NCBI GenBank assembly: GCA_977006965.1
Contig: OZ345371.1
Location: 2,480,001-2,544,000 of the forward strand
Direction of reading: 5' to 3'
Origin: Phymatolithon calcareum
Lineage: Eukaryota > Rhodophyta > Florideophyceae > Hapalidiales
Length of the DNA stretch: 64,000 nt
The notes under the pieces were generated by a model. That model searched no databases and was not told the origin of the DNA. It worked only from the letters and a program-made list of their open reading frames with translations. Position 1 is the first letter of the stretch. Each line of letters starts with the position of its first letter. A program made the position numbers and the translations under genes. Below, piece by piece: positions 20,474 through 30,395 of the stretch.

Positions 20474-22710
20474 TTAAAAGTTTTTGGAACAAGGAGCTGG
20501 ACAATCTGGCCAAGAAACGAACCCGACATTATAAGATTTACAGGAGAACAGGCTTCGAAAGTGACAAAGAAGCCCTCCGAGAGGTGAAAATACTGTTATA
20601 GAAGAAGGTGCGAAAAGCCAAATGCGACCAATTTGAAAGATATCTTCAGGAGGTTGAGAAAATGGGGCCGAGCGAGGCGGTGAACACCACAAGCAAGATC
20701 ATGAAATCAAAAGCCCGGAGGAAAGGAACAAACATAGCTCTCGGGGCTCCTGTGCACCCAAGCAAATTCTCAGCATACATCTCAAGTGTGTGTAAGGCGG
20801 AAGAAGACTGGAATCTGCCGTTGCGTACGTTTGCCCTCAATAGGGCAATGAAGCGGCACATCGCAAGAGCACTCAACAGAGCACCGAAGGGGAAGGCGGT
20901 AGGTCCAGACGGAATTGCGGTCGAAATGTTGCACGCGAACAAAGAAGCGGGGCTCGAAATAATGCTAGCATTATGGGAAACATGCGGGAGACTCAAATGT
21001 CTTCCTCGGGCATGGCGCCAAGGAACTTTGATTCACTTATACAAGAAAGGCCCAGCTCATGTAGCAGCAAACTACAGGCCCATATCTCTTTTAAGCCAAG
21101 CCAGGAAAATCATCGACTCAGCTCTAGATGCATACATACGCGAGAACTATTTCTTCAATAAGGTTCAGCTGTGTTTTAGGAAAGACAGAAGCACAGTTCT
21201 CGCTATACTCCGGGCAAAAAGTTCAATGAAAAAGGGCCATCCGTTCATAGCAGTTCTTGACCTATCCGCGGCATACGATAGTGTGTCCAGGTATATCCTC
21301 ATGAAGAGGCTGACGGAGAAACTTCCTGAAGAGATAACAAGGATGGTTGCGAACCTGTTAAAACCATCGTGGGCATGTTTCGTTGCATGCTGTGGATAAC
21401 GACCATTTTATTATGATTAGGTCACATCAGCTGGAGACGAGACAGAAACGTGGTGTATCATCGACCGAGGAGTACCTCAAGCTTCCCCGCTTAGTCCATG
21501 ACTATTCAATATATTCACGGACACATTCGCAGAAGCCGTCTCCAAGATAGACAGGAACCTCTCAGAAAGCCCTGTCCAATTGTTCGCAGATGATGTTCAG
21601 CTTCAAGCGAAGACAGGATGAGGAATGCAGAAACTTCTTGATATAGCGACCAGTTGGGCAAGCGAAAATGGCATGAAATGGAACACAAAACCAGGAAAAA
21701 GCGAAGTTCTTAAGTACAAAGGACTTCAGAAGCACACGTTTTTCTTGGCGGGACGAGAACTATATCAAGCCTGGAGACTCTCGTATCTTGGGGTAAGCAT
21801 GAATAACAAGGGTGTTACGGATGACACGGCCATAGCAAGAGTTCGAAATGCTGCAGGATGCATACTTAAGCTTCGGGAGCTTGGAGTGAATGTTCGAGGA
21901 TTCAAACCGGAGACATGCATCAGGATCTTTAAGTCGCTAATTATCCCGAAATGGGAGTATGCGTTACACGTTACTCCAATGACAAATCGATTGCTCTCGG
22001 CAATCGAGTCGGCAGAGGGCTTGTTCGACAAGAATGTGTTCGGAAAGTATGCCGAACACCGCCGGGACCGAATGCGAGTTCTGTGCCGACTGGGACCACC
22101 AAAGATGAGGAGACGTCATCAAGCAGAAAGGTTTGCATTAAGCCTGGTAAGACACAAAAAGCGCCTTGAAGAAACAGAAGAGTACGTTGGAAGAGATGAG
22201 GACGTAAAGGAAGCAATGAAGGATATTGAATATCTCAAGATGTATGAAGACTTGCGACAAGCCCTTCAAAAAGCCCAAGAGGGATCTGTCACGAAGAAGA
22301 GGAGGAGAGAAGAAACAATTAAGGTATGGGAAAAGGAAGAAGAAGGCAGATCAATGAAGATTCCTATTGAAGGCAAGCTACCAGGGATCCTTTACATAGG
22401 AGAAGGAACAACACGTTTAAGGTGCCTAAGGTTGACATTCAACCCAGCACCGCTTTGGAGGAAATCAGTGTTGGGTCCTTACTGTGGGATTACCGCGGTG
22501 ATCGAACTAGTCGCCTTACGATGAGTACAGAAATTGAGTTTGAGTGCAAGAGACTCACAGGAGGTCTTGTTGGGAGAGAATTACGAATCAGGAACGTTTT
22601 GAGCAGCCAGATGACTTTAGCGTAGAGATTATACAAGAGCTTCCCCGTTACTCCAAGGTGAGGCTTAGGAGCTCTCAAAAATAAAATCATCAAATATCCC
22701 CTCTTTATGT
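20474..22710 (+). mobile_element. LINE fragment B, near-complete RT
   Basis: The best LINE RT in the window. A linker (WNKELDNLAKKRTRHYK, from 20490) leads into 20608-21399 with the first RT blocks: KGKAVGPDGIAVEML, LIHLYKKG, NYRPISLLSQARKI and VLDLSAAYDS (motif A with its Asp). After a frame break RT continues: RGVPQASPLSP, a TGA at 21499, LFNIFTDTFAE, then the catalytic box LFADDVQLQAK. A TGA at 21619 precedes the thumb and C-terminal frame 21625-22524 (299 aa), with WEYALHVTPM at 21952. The tail ends CTCTCAAAAATAAAATC at about 22690. The endonuclease is absent, so the copy is 5'-truncated or cut by fragment F. Confidence 0.8.
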
Positions 22711-22733
22711 GCGCAATTGTGTAGTATATAGCT

Positions 22734-23060
22734 CTATGTGTTACTTTTCCTGTCAGGTGTCTTGTGTCTGGAGTTTAAGTCCCCGATCAGTACAGAAGGT
22801 CCACTTGTTGCACTTTGCACCCTTGATAAGAATTGTTTCATTTTTTTGGTATATAGGTCGGGGGCAAGATAGGCGCCTATCAACGTGACACCTGACACTT
22901 GGGAGAATAATGCCTGATGGTCTTGTGCGATTCTGTACAGGAGCCTCGTTCGCAGAAAGTTACGGAATAGGATTGTTCCGCCTCCTCTATTTCGCCCTCT
23001 CCGTTTCCAGCAAGCGTTTAGCTGATAGGTGTGCGTGTGGTAGCGGGAGCGCATTCTCAG
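22734..23060 (-). mobile_element. LINE fragment G: endonuclease piece
   Basis: On the minus strand the frame 22734-23054 (106 aa) encodes the middle of an APE-type LINE endonuclease: GVTLIGAYLAPDLYTKKMKQ, then the signature IGDLNSRHKTPD, which corresponds to the G-D-F/L-N-x-R/K-H motif with its catalytic Asp and Asn. No RT follows in this orientation, so it is a fragment. Such endonucleases nick target DNA for priming. Confidence 0.65.
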
Positions 23061-23226
23061 GATTTGGCCATGTTTCTGTTAATATTAGAAGGTGTGGCTT
23101 GATTCAAGAGCGACTCCAAAGAGATGAGCAGTACGAAGGATTGAGCGACCTTCAGATCGAAGAGGTAAAAATTTGTTACCCCTAATCTCTCTCGCAGAAT
23201 CTTAGTTGCAGTAGTTTTTGCACGAT

Positions 23227-23271
23227 GTACCTCAATTGCAATAAGTATTTCGCGAAGTACCTCAATTGCAA
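23227..23271 (+). repeat. Two copies of GTACCTCAATTGCAA
   Basis: A 15-bp motif occurs at 23227-23241 and 23257-23271. It shares TACCTCAATTG with the right end of the piggyBac-like element at 51117-51127. It may be a relic of such an element end, or chance. Confidence 0.4.
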
Positions 23272-23761
23272 CTTCTACTGTGTGCGAGAAATCCTATTTC
23301 TATGCTTGCATAATTCTCCGGAGGAAGCAGTAAAGAAAATTTGAATTTTGACGAACCCTGACCCTAACGCGAAGAGTTTTGATTGGCAGAAGATGTGACG
23401 GATGGATTTTTTCTTGATCACGGCCAGCGTTGCATAAATCGTCTCTTCATAATTTGTGTAAACCGCTTACTCCCCAATGGGGCTCGCAAGGCAGTGCTTT
23501 ACTGCGCTGAATTATCTTCTACTTGAATTACGACAGGCCGGTATTTCTGGAAAGCACTCCTTCTCTGCCATCCGCTCGAAAAACGATTCGATTCCAACCG
23601 AAGCAAACGCGGTTCTTCCACAATCCGACCAGAACATTTGGATTCTTTTCTTTTCCGCTCTCTTGTCTTCTTTTCATGTATGATGCTCTGTAATCCCTCC
23701 GTGCCGGCGGTGGAAAAATCCTTCGGAGAACAGTGGGCCGGACTCTTCACTATAAACAGGC

Positions 23762-23790
23762 AGACCTGGGATTCGAACCCGGGATCTTCT
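23762..23790 (-). other. tRNA-like T-arm / B-box
   Basis: On the minus strand the sequence holds a perfect pol III B-box GGTTCGAATCC, with one C-A mismatch in the stem. No matching acceptor stem, D-arm or normal anticodon loop can be folded around it, even after removing the retroposon at 23814-23940. A dead tRNA, a tRNA-derived repeat or an intron-bearing tRNA gene are the options. Confidence 0.25.
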
Positions 23791-23813
23791 CTTATTCACA
23801 TCTTTGATGCGCA

Positions 23814-23940
23814 CTTTCCCCACCGCCTATGTAAGGCGGTAGGTTTCAACGGTCTACACACTGGAAGGTAGAAACTGAGGAAGCCTTGCCCGTGTATTCG
23901 TAAGACTATGAGGCTTTTAAATAAACTACAATCAAAAAAA
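23814..23940 (+). mobile_element. Short poly-A retroposon with 14-bp target duplications
   Basis: A 127-bp insert ending in AATCAAAAAAA, flanked by the 14-bp direct repeat ATCTTTGATGCGCA (23800-23813 and 23941-23954). It contains a small hairpin (CCGCCT-ATGT-AAGGCGG). Its 3' end GAGGCTTTTAAATAAACTA resembles the tails of LINEs A-C (for example GGGCTTTCAAAATAAACGA). It is either a very short 5'-truncated LINE or a SINE using that LINE's machinery. Confidence 0.7.
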
Positions 23941-23972
23941 ATCTTTGATGCGCAATGAGTATCAAAGATGTA

Positions 23973-25479
23973 ATCAAGATGCATCCCCGGATCAGTTTTA
24001 TCATTTGACCAGGTGGAGTTTTTTACATAATGCTACTTAGATCGGAAAATAACGCTATTTTCCTCTGAAGAAAATCGATCTCCGGGTAGATTTATACCTG
24101 TAAACAAAATTTGTTAATAGAACTGCAAAGGTGCACGTACACGTGAGCAATCTTTCAATTCGTTTGATTGACAGAGTTTACTTCAAGCAGATAGGAAATA
24201 TCAGAGAGACGCATCACTTAATTGATGCTTTAGTGGAGGGCAGCAGCTAGTGGCCCTCAAAGGGATATGCTAGGGGCGGGATAGATCAAGTCGACGTCGA
24301 TTTTTGGAGACCGCAGTAAGCTGTAAGGCGCGCATGGTAAAGCCAATGAGGAGTTTGCGCCGTTCATCTTGTCTGGAGGTGCCGAGGCGTTGGGCAAGGA
24401 GAGATATGAGAGGATGGAGGCCGCGATCGAACACAGTTCCAAAAAGGCCGTACAAGTTTTCGAGGTAATCTGACGAAGAAGGAAACCGTTTTTTATGTGC
24501 TGTAAACCAGTGATATCAGTGAGGTTCTACGGACCCGTTGTGCTATGGAGGGGAGGCGCAAAGATTCCTGTCTTTTTCGCAATTTTTACAAATTTGATAG
24601 CTTTCTTTACATTTATGTCCGAAATGTTACCATTGTAATAATGTGCCATGTCTGCCCATTGTCGCTCGTATCAATGACACTCGCTCCCACTCGCGTCTGC
24701 CACAACCTCAGTACGATTTATCTATTTTTCTCATCTACACATCTGATTTCTCTGGACAAAACCACAACCCAACATCTGCTCTTCACACAAAATTCTGTCG
24801 ACACCTCGAGACCATCAACATCAGCTGTTCTAGCTACACACACAGCTTCCTCAACCTACAGCAACATTAAATGGGACCTGCAATCCACAAAGTTCACGAG
24901 AAGGTTACCCGCTCTGGACTTCTTACCCATACGCGCGCGAAGTCCACAACTCCTTTTGATGGGACGTTCTGTCAGAAGGTCCCTTTCTTTCTTGAGTGCA
25001 TAAAGCTTTAATTAATGAGAGCGTACCTAATCTCTACTGCAGTTCAGGCATTTCAATATTTTATCAAGTTCCTAAATGTTACCAAATAGTGCGGCCTTCC
25101 TGAAAACACAAAAAAGGGATTTGTGCGTACTAAACCTGTCACGTTTTGGGCACCTGTCACGTTTTTCGTAGTTGCAAATGCAATTTTTCTCACTAGAGTC
25201 ACCCCCCAGTGAGAATGATTTGGTATCGTCCCAAAATGATACTTACAGTGAATCGTGGACAGCTGGCACTCTGCTCTCTGAAACTTGCTCCTTCCACGCT
25301 CATGCATCTCCATCTCATTCAATGACCCATTCGGTTTAGATCAACACGCTCTCCGACATGAGCAGTAGTCCAAGCTGCTAAGATTTAGCCTATGCTTCCA
25401 CTCATGGCTACTTCGTGCTTTTGTCCCATTAGCGCCCCGTTCCTCTCCTATCGTTCGGCACGAGCTCGGTACAGGATCT
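23973..25479. other. Spacer without recognised features
   Basis: Several small frames (for example 24545-25003 plus, 25053-25322 minus) show no domain or family pattern and overlap one another. I see no RNA gene or clear repeat. Confidence 0.3.
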
Positions 25480-25600
25480 GAGAGCTCATCCAAGGCTTTG
25501 ATGACGAAGATGATGACAATAATGATGACGGCGTATCCCTGCTTGAGCGTAAAATGGGAGCAATTCGTTGTGAGAGAGACAGCAGGCCCTCCCGCGTCCC

Positions 25601-25858
25601 TTGGTGCATCGACGGCAATCCGGAATGCGAAAAGAAACTAGCGATGGTGGAGAGTTAACCAGTCTTCTCAAGGTACAGATAGTTCAATACCAAAACTGGC
25701 GAGAAGAGGAGCGAAAGGATCGTGCCGAACAGCGAGAGGAAGAGCGGAAAGAACACGCAGAACAGAGAGCGGTGGAGAGAGCGAGACGTGAGCCGGAGTA
25801 TAAGAGGCATGATCAATTAATGCAAATGATGATGTTTTCCCTCAACAAGAAAAATTGA
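25601..25858 (+). CDS. Charged coiled-coil fragment, possibly transposon accessory protein
   Basis: An 85-aa frame whose second half is an Arg/Glu-rich helix (EEERKDRAEQREEERKEHAE) ending in HDQLMQMMMFSLNKKN and a stop. Just upstream in another frame, 25490-25650, is an acidic stretch (DDEDDDNNDDG) followed by LLERKMGAI. This layout (acidic linker, charged coil, Met-rich end) is common at the C-terminus of Myb/trihelix-like accessory proteins of DNA transposons, but no DNA-binding domain is visible. It is probably a broken fragment. Confidence 0.3.
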   Translation: MVHRRQSGMRKETSDGGELTSLLKVQIVQYQNWREEERKDRAEQREEERKEHAEQRAVERARREPEYKRHDQLMQMMMFSLNKKN

Positions 25859-27460
25859 GCGTTGAAGCTCTTGGCTTCAATCCTATATTACGAATTTCAT
25901 GTGATAGTCCAATTGTAGAATGAATAAACCGATGCTCAAGTCATGGTTGCTCTTGAAAAACGAACGTTAAATCGACGCTTCGCCGCTGCAAACACTCCCA
26001 CCACGGAACTAATGGATATGCTCTCGACTATGACGATTAAGCACGCCAGTAGCTGTTGCTTAGGAGAAGATCTAAACTCGAAGTCTTGGGTGGCGTCTCT
26101 GAATTTTTCTCGTGTATTCGTTCGGTCATCTCCCAGCAAAAAAGCATCGATAAAGAGGAATTTTGAGATCCTACTCACCCCCAAACAGACCGTTAGCTTC
26201 TACGCTAAGTTTCAGCATAAACGTGGTAAGAATTTGGTTCCTCACAACAAACCTCGCCCTCAAATTGAACAAATAAACGAACCGAAAAGTACAGCAAACG
26301 CCGATATCGAGGGTTGATTGAGAGCGGTGCGGGTAATACGGCGGTCACGATTTCTGCGCTCGAGCGGCGACATATGTCTGATTTGCTTTTTCGGCGCCAC
26401 CAGTCTGCAGCTCTGGATGATGGCGAGGACGATGAGAGTACGAAATGGCACACTCATGTTCTTACGTGCGTGTAGAAATGAGAGATGTGGCGCGGAATGG
26501 TCGCCTAGCGTTGGATCTGGGTGGCCATTTTCTTTTCTGCTTGCTCGGCTCGACTGTATTGCCAGCATGTACTGATTCCACCCAAGATGCTAGAAGTGGA
26601 ACCTTGCAACCCACTTCCCCGGTGGTAATTACAGTGTTTAGTACCAATGATGCGCGCAAAACTTTGTGTTTCAGATCGCACAGGGGTCAAAAAGCGCAAA
26701 AATCAGTCACGCTCTCCCCGAATACTTTGCGTCTCATTTTGTGTTCCAGGAAGGCCTCAGTACTAAACGAGCAACTAAAGTGTTACGGTAACCACACTGG
26801 GGGAGCAATTTTTGCGATTTATAGCAAAAAGCCTATTCCATACCGGTGAAATTGGCTGTTCTCTAATTGGACGGTCGAAAAGCATGTCCTAGTACATTAG
26901 GATCGTAATTGTAAAAATGACTAATTTGACGAGCAGGGACAGCGATTTGTCTGTGATTGAGTAATTTCAAACGAGGTAGTAAAATATAAGCGGAAGGGCG
27001 CGCACAGCCCGCTGTTCTGGATATCCGCGCATGCCTCGCGGGTGAGTGGCTCCAAAAGTTGGCCACTTGTCCCGTCTGCCCCATGTGCCCCTTCCCCAAG
27101 GCATCCGTCTCCCTGGAGTAGAAGTGTTAATAGGAGAACATAGCGAGCGGAAAGCGATGAGGCCAGCTGTGTTGCTTAGTTTAATTTCTTTCGTGCTCGG
27201 ATGTGAGGCGGGCTCATGGTGCCAGGTGCGGGAGCCCTGCTCATCCCGCGTCAATCGTCATCGTGTTCATCTGTTCCACGATTGGAGACAGCGCAGCTGG
27301 GGGAGGGCGATTGCAAAATAGAGAATTGAAGAATGTATGGAAAAAGGACATGGGCGCTAACAACAACATTGTCGAAGATACTCCTGGACGTAGAATCTTG
27401 GGATGGGGTACGTCAGAGGCCAAATTTACGCAGTACGCTTGGAGCTCCGGCGAGTGCACA
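25859..27460. other. Spacer with unassigned small frames
   Basis: The largest frame is 25943-26317 plus (124 aa). It has no recognisable domain or signal peptide. Frames at 26445-26849 and 27046-27321 overlap others in several phases, which speaks against coding. Confidence 0.3.
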
Positions 27461-27932
27461 CTATCGGTGGCACGCCTGGGGCTGGAGGGGGTTCGGAGGC
27501 TGACCCGGTAGATTGGAGTGCGGCGGGAGCACCGTTAGTGGGGGAGCCACAGTAGCATCGTGAGTTTTCGAAGGTTGCTCTTCTGTGCCAGATGCAGACG
27601 CGTCAGCATCGTGAGTTTGCGATGGTTGCTCTTCTATAGCATATGTAGAACCGTCAGCAGAGGCGGCCGATGGTGGAGGAGCCTCCGCGGCTTCGATCGG
27701 AAAGACCCAAACTTCTGAACGAATTTCGATGCCAAAGAAGGTCACTTCAGTGACCTGTGCCGCTTTCTAATGAGATGCCATTCTGTAAGAAGCGAAGCCT
27801 GTTGACGCCTGCGTTGTGTGGGGAGAAAGAGAGCTCGCAAGTTACGATCACTTGAGCTTGATCTCCCTGGAAAGCGCCAGTATGTACTGTAGGAACGTGT
27901 GCCTGGCGTTTATATGGTCCAGGGGGCGCCAT
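27461..27932 (-). pseudogene. Unrecognised protein, frame-broken
   Basis: Two adjoining minus-strand frames read on from each other with one frame change. 27932-27747 begins MAPPGPYKRQAHVPTVH and runs to CELSFSPHNAGVNRLRFLQN. 27745-27461 begins MTFFGIEIRSEVWVFPIEAA and continues into a Pro/Ser/Thr-rich tail with a 17-residue duplication (EEQPSQTHDADASASG, then TEEQPSKTHDATV). I do not recognise a family. The polar, repeated tail looks disordered. It may be a host gene remnant or part of the element around 28-30 kb. Confidence 0.3.
27556..27656 (-). repeat. 51-bp tandem duplication
   Basis: Two adjacent 51-bp units starting CATCGTGAGTTT at 27556 and 27607. The length is a multiple of three and keeps the minus-strand frame open. 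Confidence 0.6.
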
Positions 27933-28240
27933 ATAATTTTGACGTCGGAGCTTCTGTAGGACGGTACTCCCATGGTGCGGCTGCTCACGATGAGATAGAT
28001 CAATGTCCTAAAAATGACGCTCGGGTAATTATGTGACGGCAGTGTGCGAATGCGAGATATTGGCTGAATTTTGATATTGGCAGTGCGGAATAATGCTAGA
28101 TAGGCAATGCAAGAACAGCCCACTGAGCGTCGTAGGTGCGAAGTAACAGAAAGTCTTTTTTGGGTATCCTAGGATAGGGTAAACGTAAATATTTAATACT
28201 GTATTGCGATTGTTACATGCTTCGCATTTTTTTGGAAGGT

Positions 28241-29836
28241 CTATCCCTGTCTAGGAGGATACCCTTCTTCTCTTGAAAATAGAAAGAAAGGCGTTCCGCT
28301 AATCGCTCTGCAGTTATTTGCGTGAACAATTCTGCACGACCGCAAGGAAGGCGCACAGGTGTTGTCCGCACAAACGGGGACTGTTGCAACGAGGCGCACA
28401 GTGGGATACATGCGGAGAAATGAAAATCGTCTACAGAAGACGTATGTGGGCTTAGAATAATACAGTTGGTATGGCTTAGCAACTTGATGGACTTGCTGGC
28501 ACGGGAAGACCGCCGCCCAGACTTCATTTGATGCACCTGCGTTTTTTGTCGTGAACAGAGCAAGGACTCCCCAAAAGAGAGTACCTGTCTCTGTGGAGTC
28601 ACTAGGAAGCTTAGGTGCAAAGAAGCACTGTGACACAAGGAGGAAATGTGCTGATGAGTTGCGGGTATGTCTGCACTCAACAGCAATAACATTTCCGCAA
28701 GAAATTTGGATCCCTGTTTGGCCGTTTGCATTGGTTGAGCGCACACTGTCGGCAAATAGAAGAGAAGGGTTGCCTTCGACAATCTTGTACAATCTTGAGA
28801 ATGCATGGTACGCCGCGCTCCTGTGCTGGGAATCAGTGCGACTTTGAGTGCTGATAAGCTCTTTGTTAGTTTCCAAAGCCCAGGATACTTCCTGGAGGAA
28901 ACCACCCTTTGTTGAAACAACTGATTTAGCCTGATGCTCCAGTAAGGCGGGAACGCAGCACTCGGGCCCAAGCACGCTAATCACCATGTCAATTTGACGA
29001 TGTGATATTCTTCCATCCATAGCTTCTATGGCTTCACGTCCAGCTAATAATCGAAGGCAGCCACGAATTGCGTTAACGTTGCCGCTCATAGCTTCTTTTG
29101 CTTGCATTGTGAGCCTTCCTTGCCAATCTGTAAAAACGGCACTGAAAACAGATTGGATATGAGCTTCTCTGTTGTTGGATTGGAAGACTGCTCGTTTCAG
29201 AGTTTGGTGGGCCTTCTCTAGAACGAGCTCGCCAAACCTGAAGACGTGACCTATCATGGGGAGTGTAGAGTGAACCAGCTCAAAGAGACGGTGAACATTA
29301 GGATTGTCGATCGATTTGATGGCAATACGACACAGCCGTTGTTCCTTCCAGAGCTCTGATCTTTGCGATTTGCTCGGTCTCCCATGTTCCAATAAAAGCG
29401 TGTCGCCATCTTCCATTGTGCAGAGCCTCTCAACATCTTTTATGTGCCTTCGCGTGAGACGCTGTATGGTAATAAGGCCCAATCCAAAACTCTGACTGGC
29501 TGGTGCGAGAGCTTCTGTCTTCCAAAGGCGGGAGATAAGGTTAGAGCATGAGCCGACGAGAGAAATTGAGTCAATGCACTTGGATGAAAGTGAGACGTGT
29601 AACGGAGCCGAACATATAGAGCTACATCCCCGCAGGAAACCCAACTCGGCAACAAGGGAGAGTGCGTACAGCTCTGACACCGACATTGAGAAAAGAGATT
29701 TCTTTTCTATGTCGAAAATACGGTTCTGAGTCGGTAGGCCACAGTCGGAGAGAAGTCCGACAAGGAATGCCTCTACAGATTGGCAGTGCGATTTGCTGGG
29801 TAATAATCGAAATGCAGCATTTACACAATGTGGCAT
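28241..29836 (-). CDS. Large unrecognised protein, probably C-terminal part of a DNA transposase
   Basis: An uninterrupted 531-aa minus-strand frame. The first ATG lies inside the LTR-like repeat at 29827, so the true start is upstream or lost. Residues ~185-215 read ELVHSTLPMIGHVFRFGELV followed by LEKAHQTLKR. A conserved Glu spaced before an E-K-x-H-Q pattern is typical of the third acidic site in large eukaryotic cut-and-paste transposases (KDZ or Plavaka/CACTA type); this assignment is weak. The rest is mixed helix and strand with scattered Cys and no signal peptide. It is unusual here in being fully open over 1.6 kb, which suggests recent activity or selection. The N-terminal catalytic region is not in the adjacent sequence. 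Confidence 0.45.
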   Translation of the reverse strand: MPHCVNAAFRLLPSKSHCQSVEAFLVGLLSDCGLPTQNRIFDIEKKSLFSMSVSELYALSLVAELGFLRGCSSICSAPLHVSLSSKCIDSISLVGSCSNLISRLWKTEALAPASQSFGLGLITIQRLTRRHIKDVERLCTMEDGDTLLLEHGRPSKSQRSELWKEQRLCRIAIKSIDNPNVHRLFELVHSTLPMIGHVFRFGELVLEKAHQTLKRAVFQSNNREAHIQSVFSAVFTDWQGRLTMQAKEAMSGNVNAIRGCLRLLAGREAIEAMDGRISHRQIDMVISVLGPECCVPALLEHQAKSVVSTKGGFLQEVSWALETNKELISTQSRTDSQHRSAAYHAFSRLYKIVEGNPSLLFADSVRSTNANGQTGIQISCGNVIAVECRHTRNSSAHFLLVSQCFFAPKLPSDSTETGTLFWGVLALFTTKNAGASNEVWAAVFPCQQVHQVAKPYQLYYSKPTYVFCRRFSFLRMYPTVRLVATVPVCADNTCAPSLRSCRIVHANNCRAISGTPFFLFSREEGYPPRQG

Positions 29837-30066
29837 CCAACGCTACTATCATACTCCTATACAAATAGCTCCCTTCAATTTCTAATTACAGCTTGCATTA
29901 ACAGCAAGCCATTACAGATAGCATTACAGTCATTACAGTACAGTAGGTTTCGATGCGTACTTACACCATGAAGGATCACCAAGAGCAAACCCTAGAACCG
30001 CTGCTTACAGCTTACAGGCGCTTACAAGTGCTTACAGCTTACAGATGCTTACAGTGTAAGCACCTC
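29827..30066 (+). repeat. Truncated second copy of the solo LTR
   Basis: Begins TGTGGCATCCAAC and matches 16550-16746 through CATACTCCTATACAAATAGC, ATTACAGTCATTACAGTACA and CTTACACCATGAAGGATCAC. Near its end GCTTACAG is expanded to about six loose units (30001-30060). Similarity ends after GTAAGCACCTC, so it lacks the right half. It lies directly in front of the 531-aa frame and may have cut that gene. Confidence 0.7.
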
Positions 30067-30395
30067 ATCGACTTCATACTTTTCGTCATCTCCTCTTGCC
30101 GTTTTTGAATTTTTGATATGTCCGCCAGAAGGCCTCCCCGCATAACGCTTAAGGCAAGGAGTGCTTGTGCGGAGTTTTGAGCACACGTGAGCGCCGAATT
30201 TAGTTCCAGGGCAGGGTGACGGTCCTGACGTAACTGCAACGGTGCGTTACGGTCATCGCCTTCCGATTCAGACCCATTCATGATGTTTTGCTGTTCGAGA
30301 CCATCACCGTTCACCTCCCCCAAATCAGATGCTTGCGTCGGGGGCTGCATGAAAGGATCTCTGTCTAATGCAGAACACGCTTTGAACTCCAGCAC
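30067..30395 (-). CDS. Small hypothetical protein, possible cut-off N-terminus
   Basis: A minus-strand frame starting at 30395 (MLEFKACSALDRDPFMQPPT), acidic in the middle, ending in a helix with ISKIQKRQEEMTKSMKSM. It then runs into the LTR-like repeat and stops at 30039. It may be the N-terminal part of the gene whose larger part is 28241-29836, split by the repeat. That is inferred from position only. Confidence 0.3.

Noticed and set aside
19992-20477. 161-codon plus-strand frame
   Set aside because: The minus strand here encodes the LINE linker before RT, with recognisable residues; the plus frame is its shadow.
23762-23842. Complete tRNA gene on the minus strand
   Set aside because: Only the T-arm fits. 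There is no pairing acceptor stem, D-arm or normal anticodon loop; the CCGCC-loop hairpin belongs to the retroposon.
24545-25003. 152-codon plus-strand frame as a gene
   Set aside because: No domain, several overlapping frames of similar size, and a composition like the surrounding spacer.
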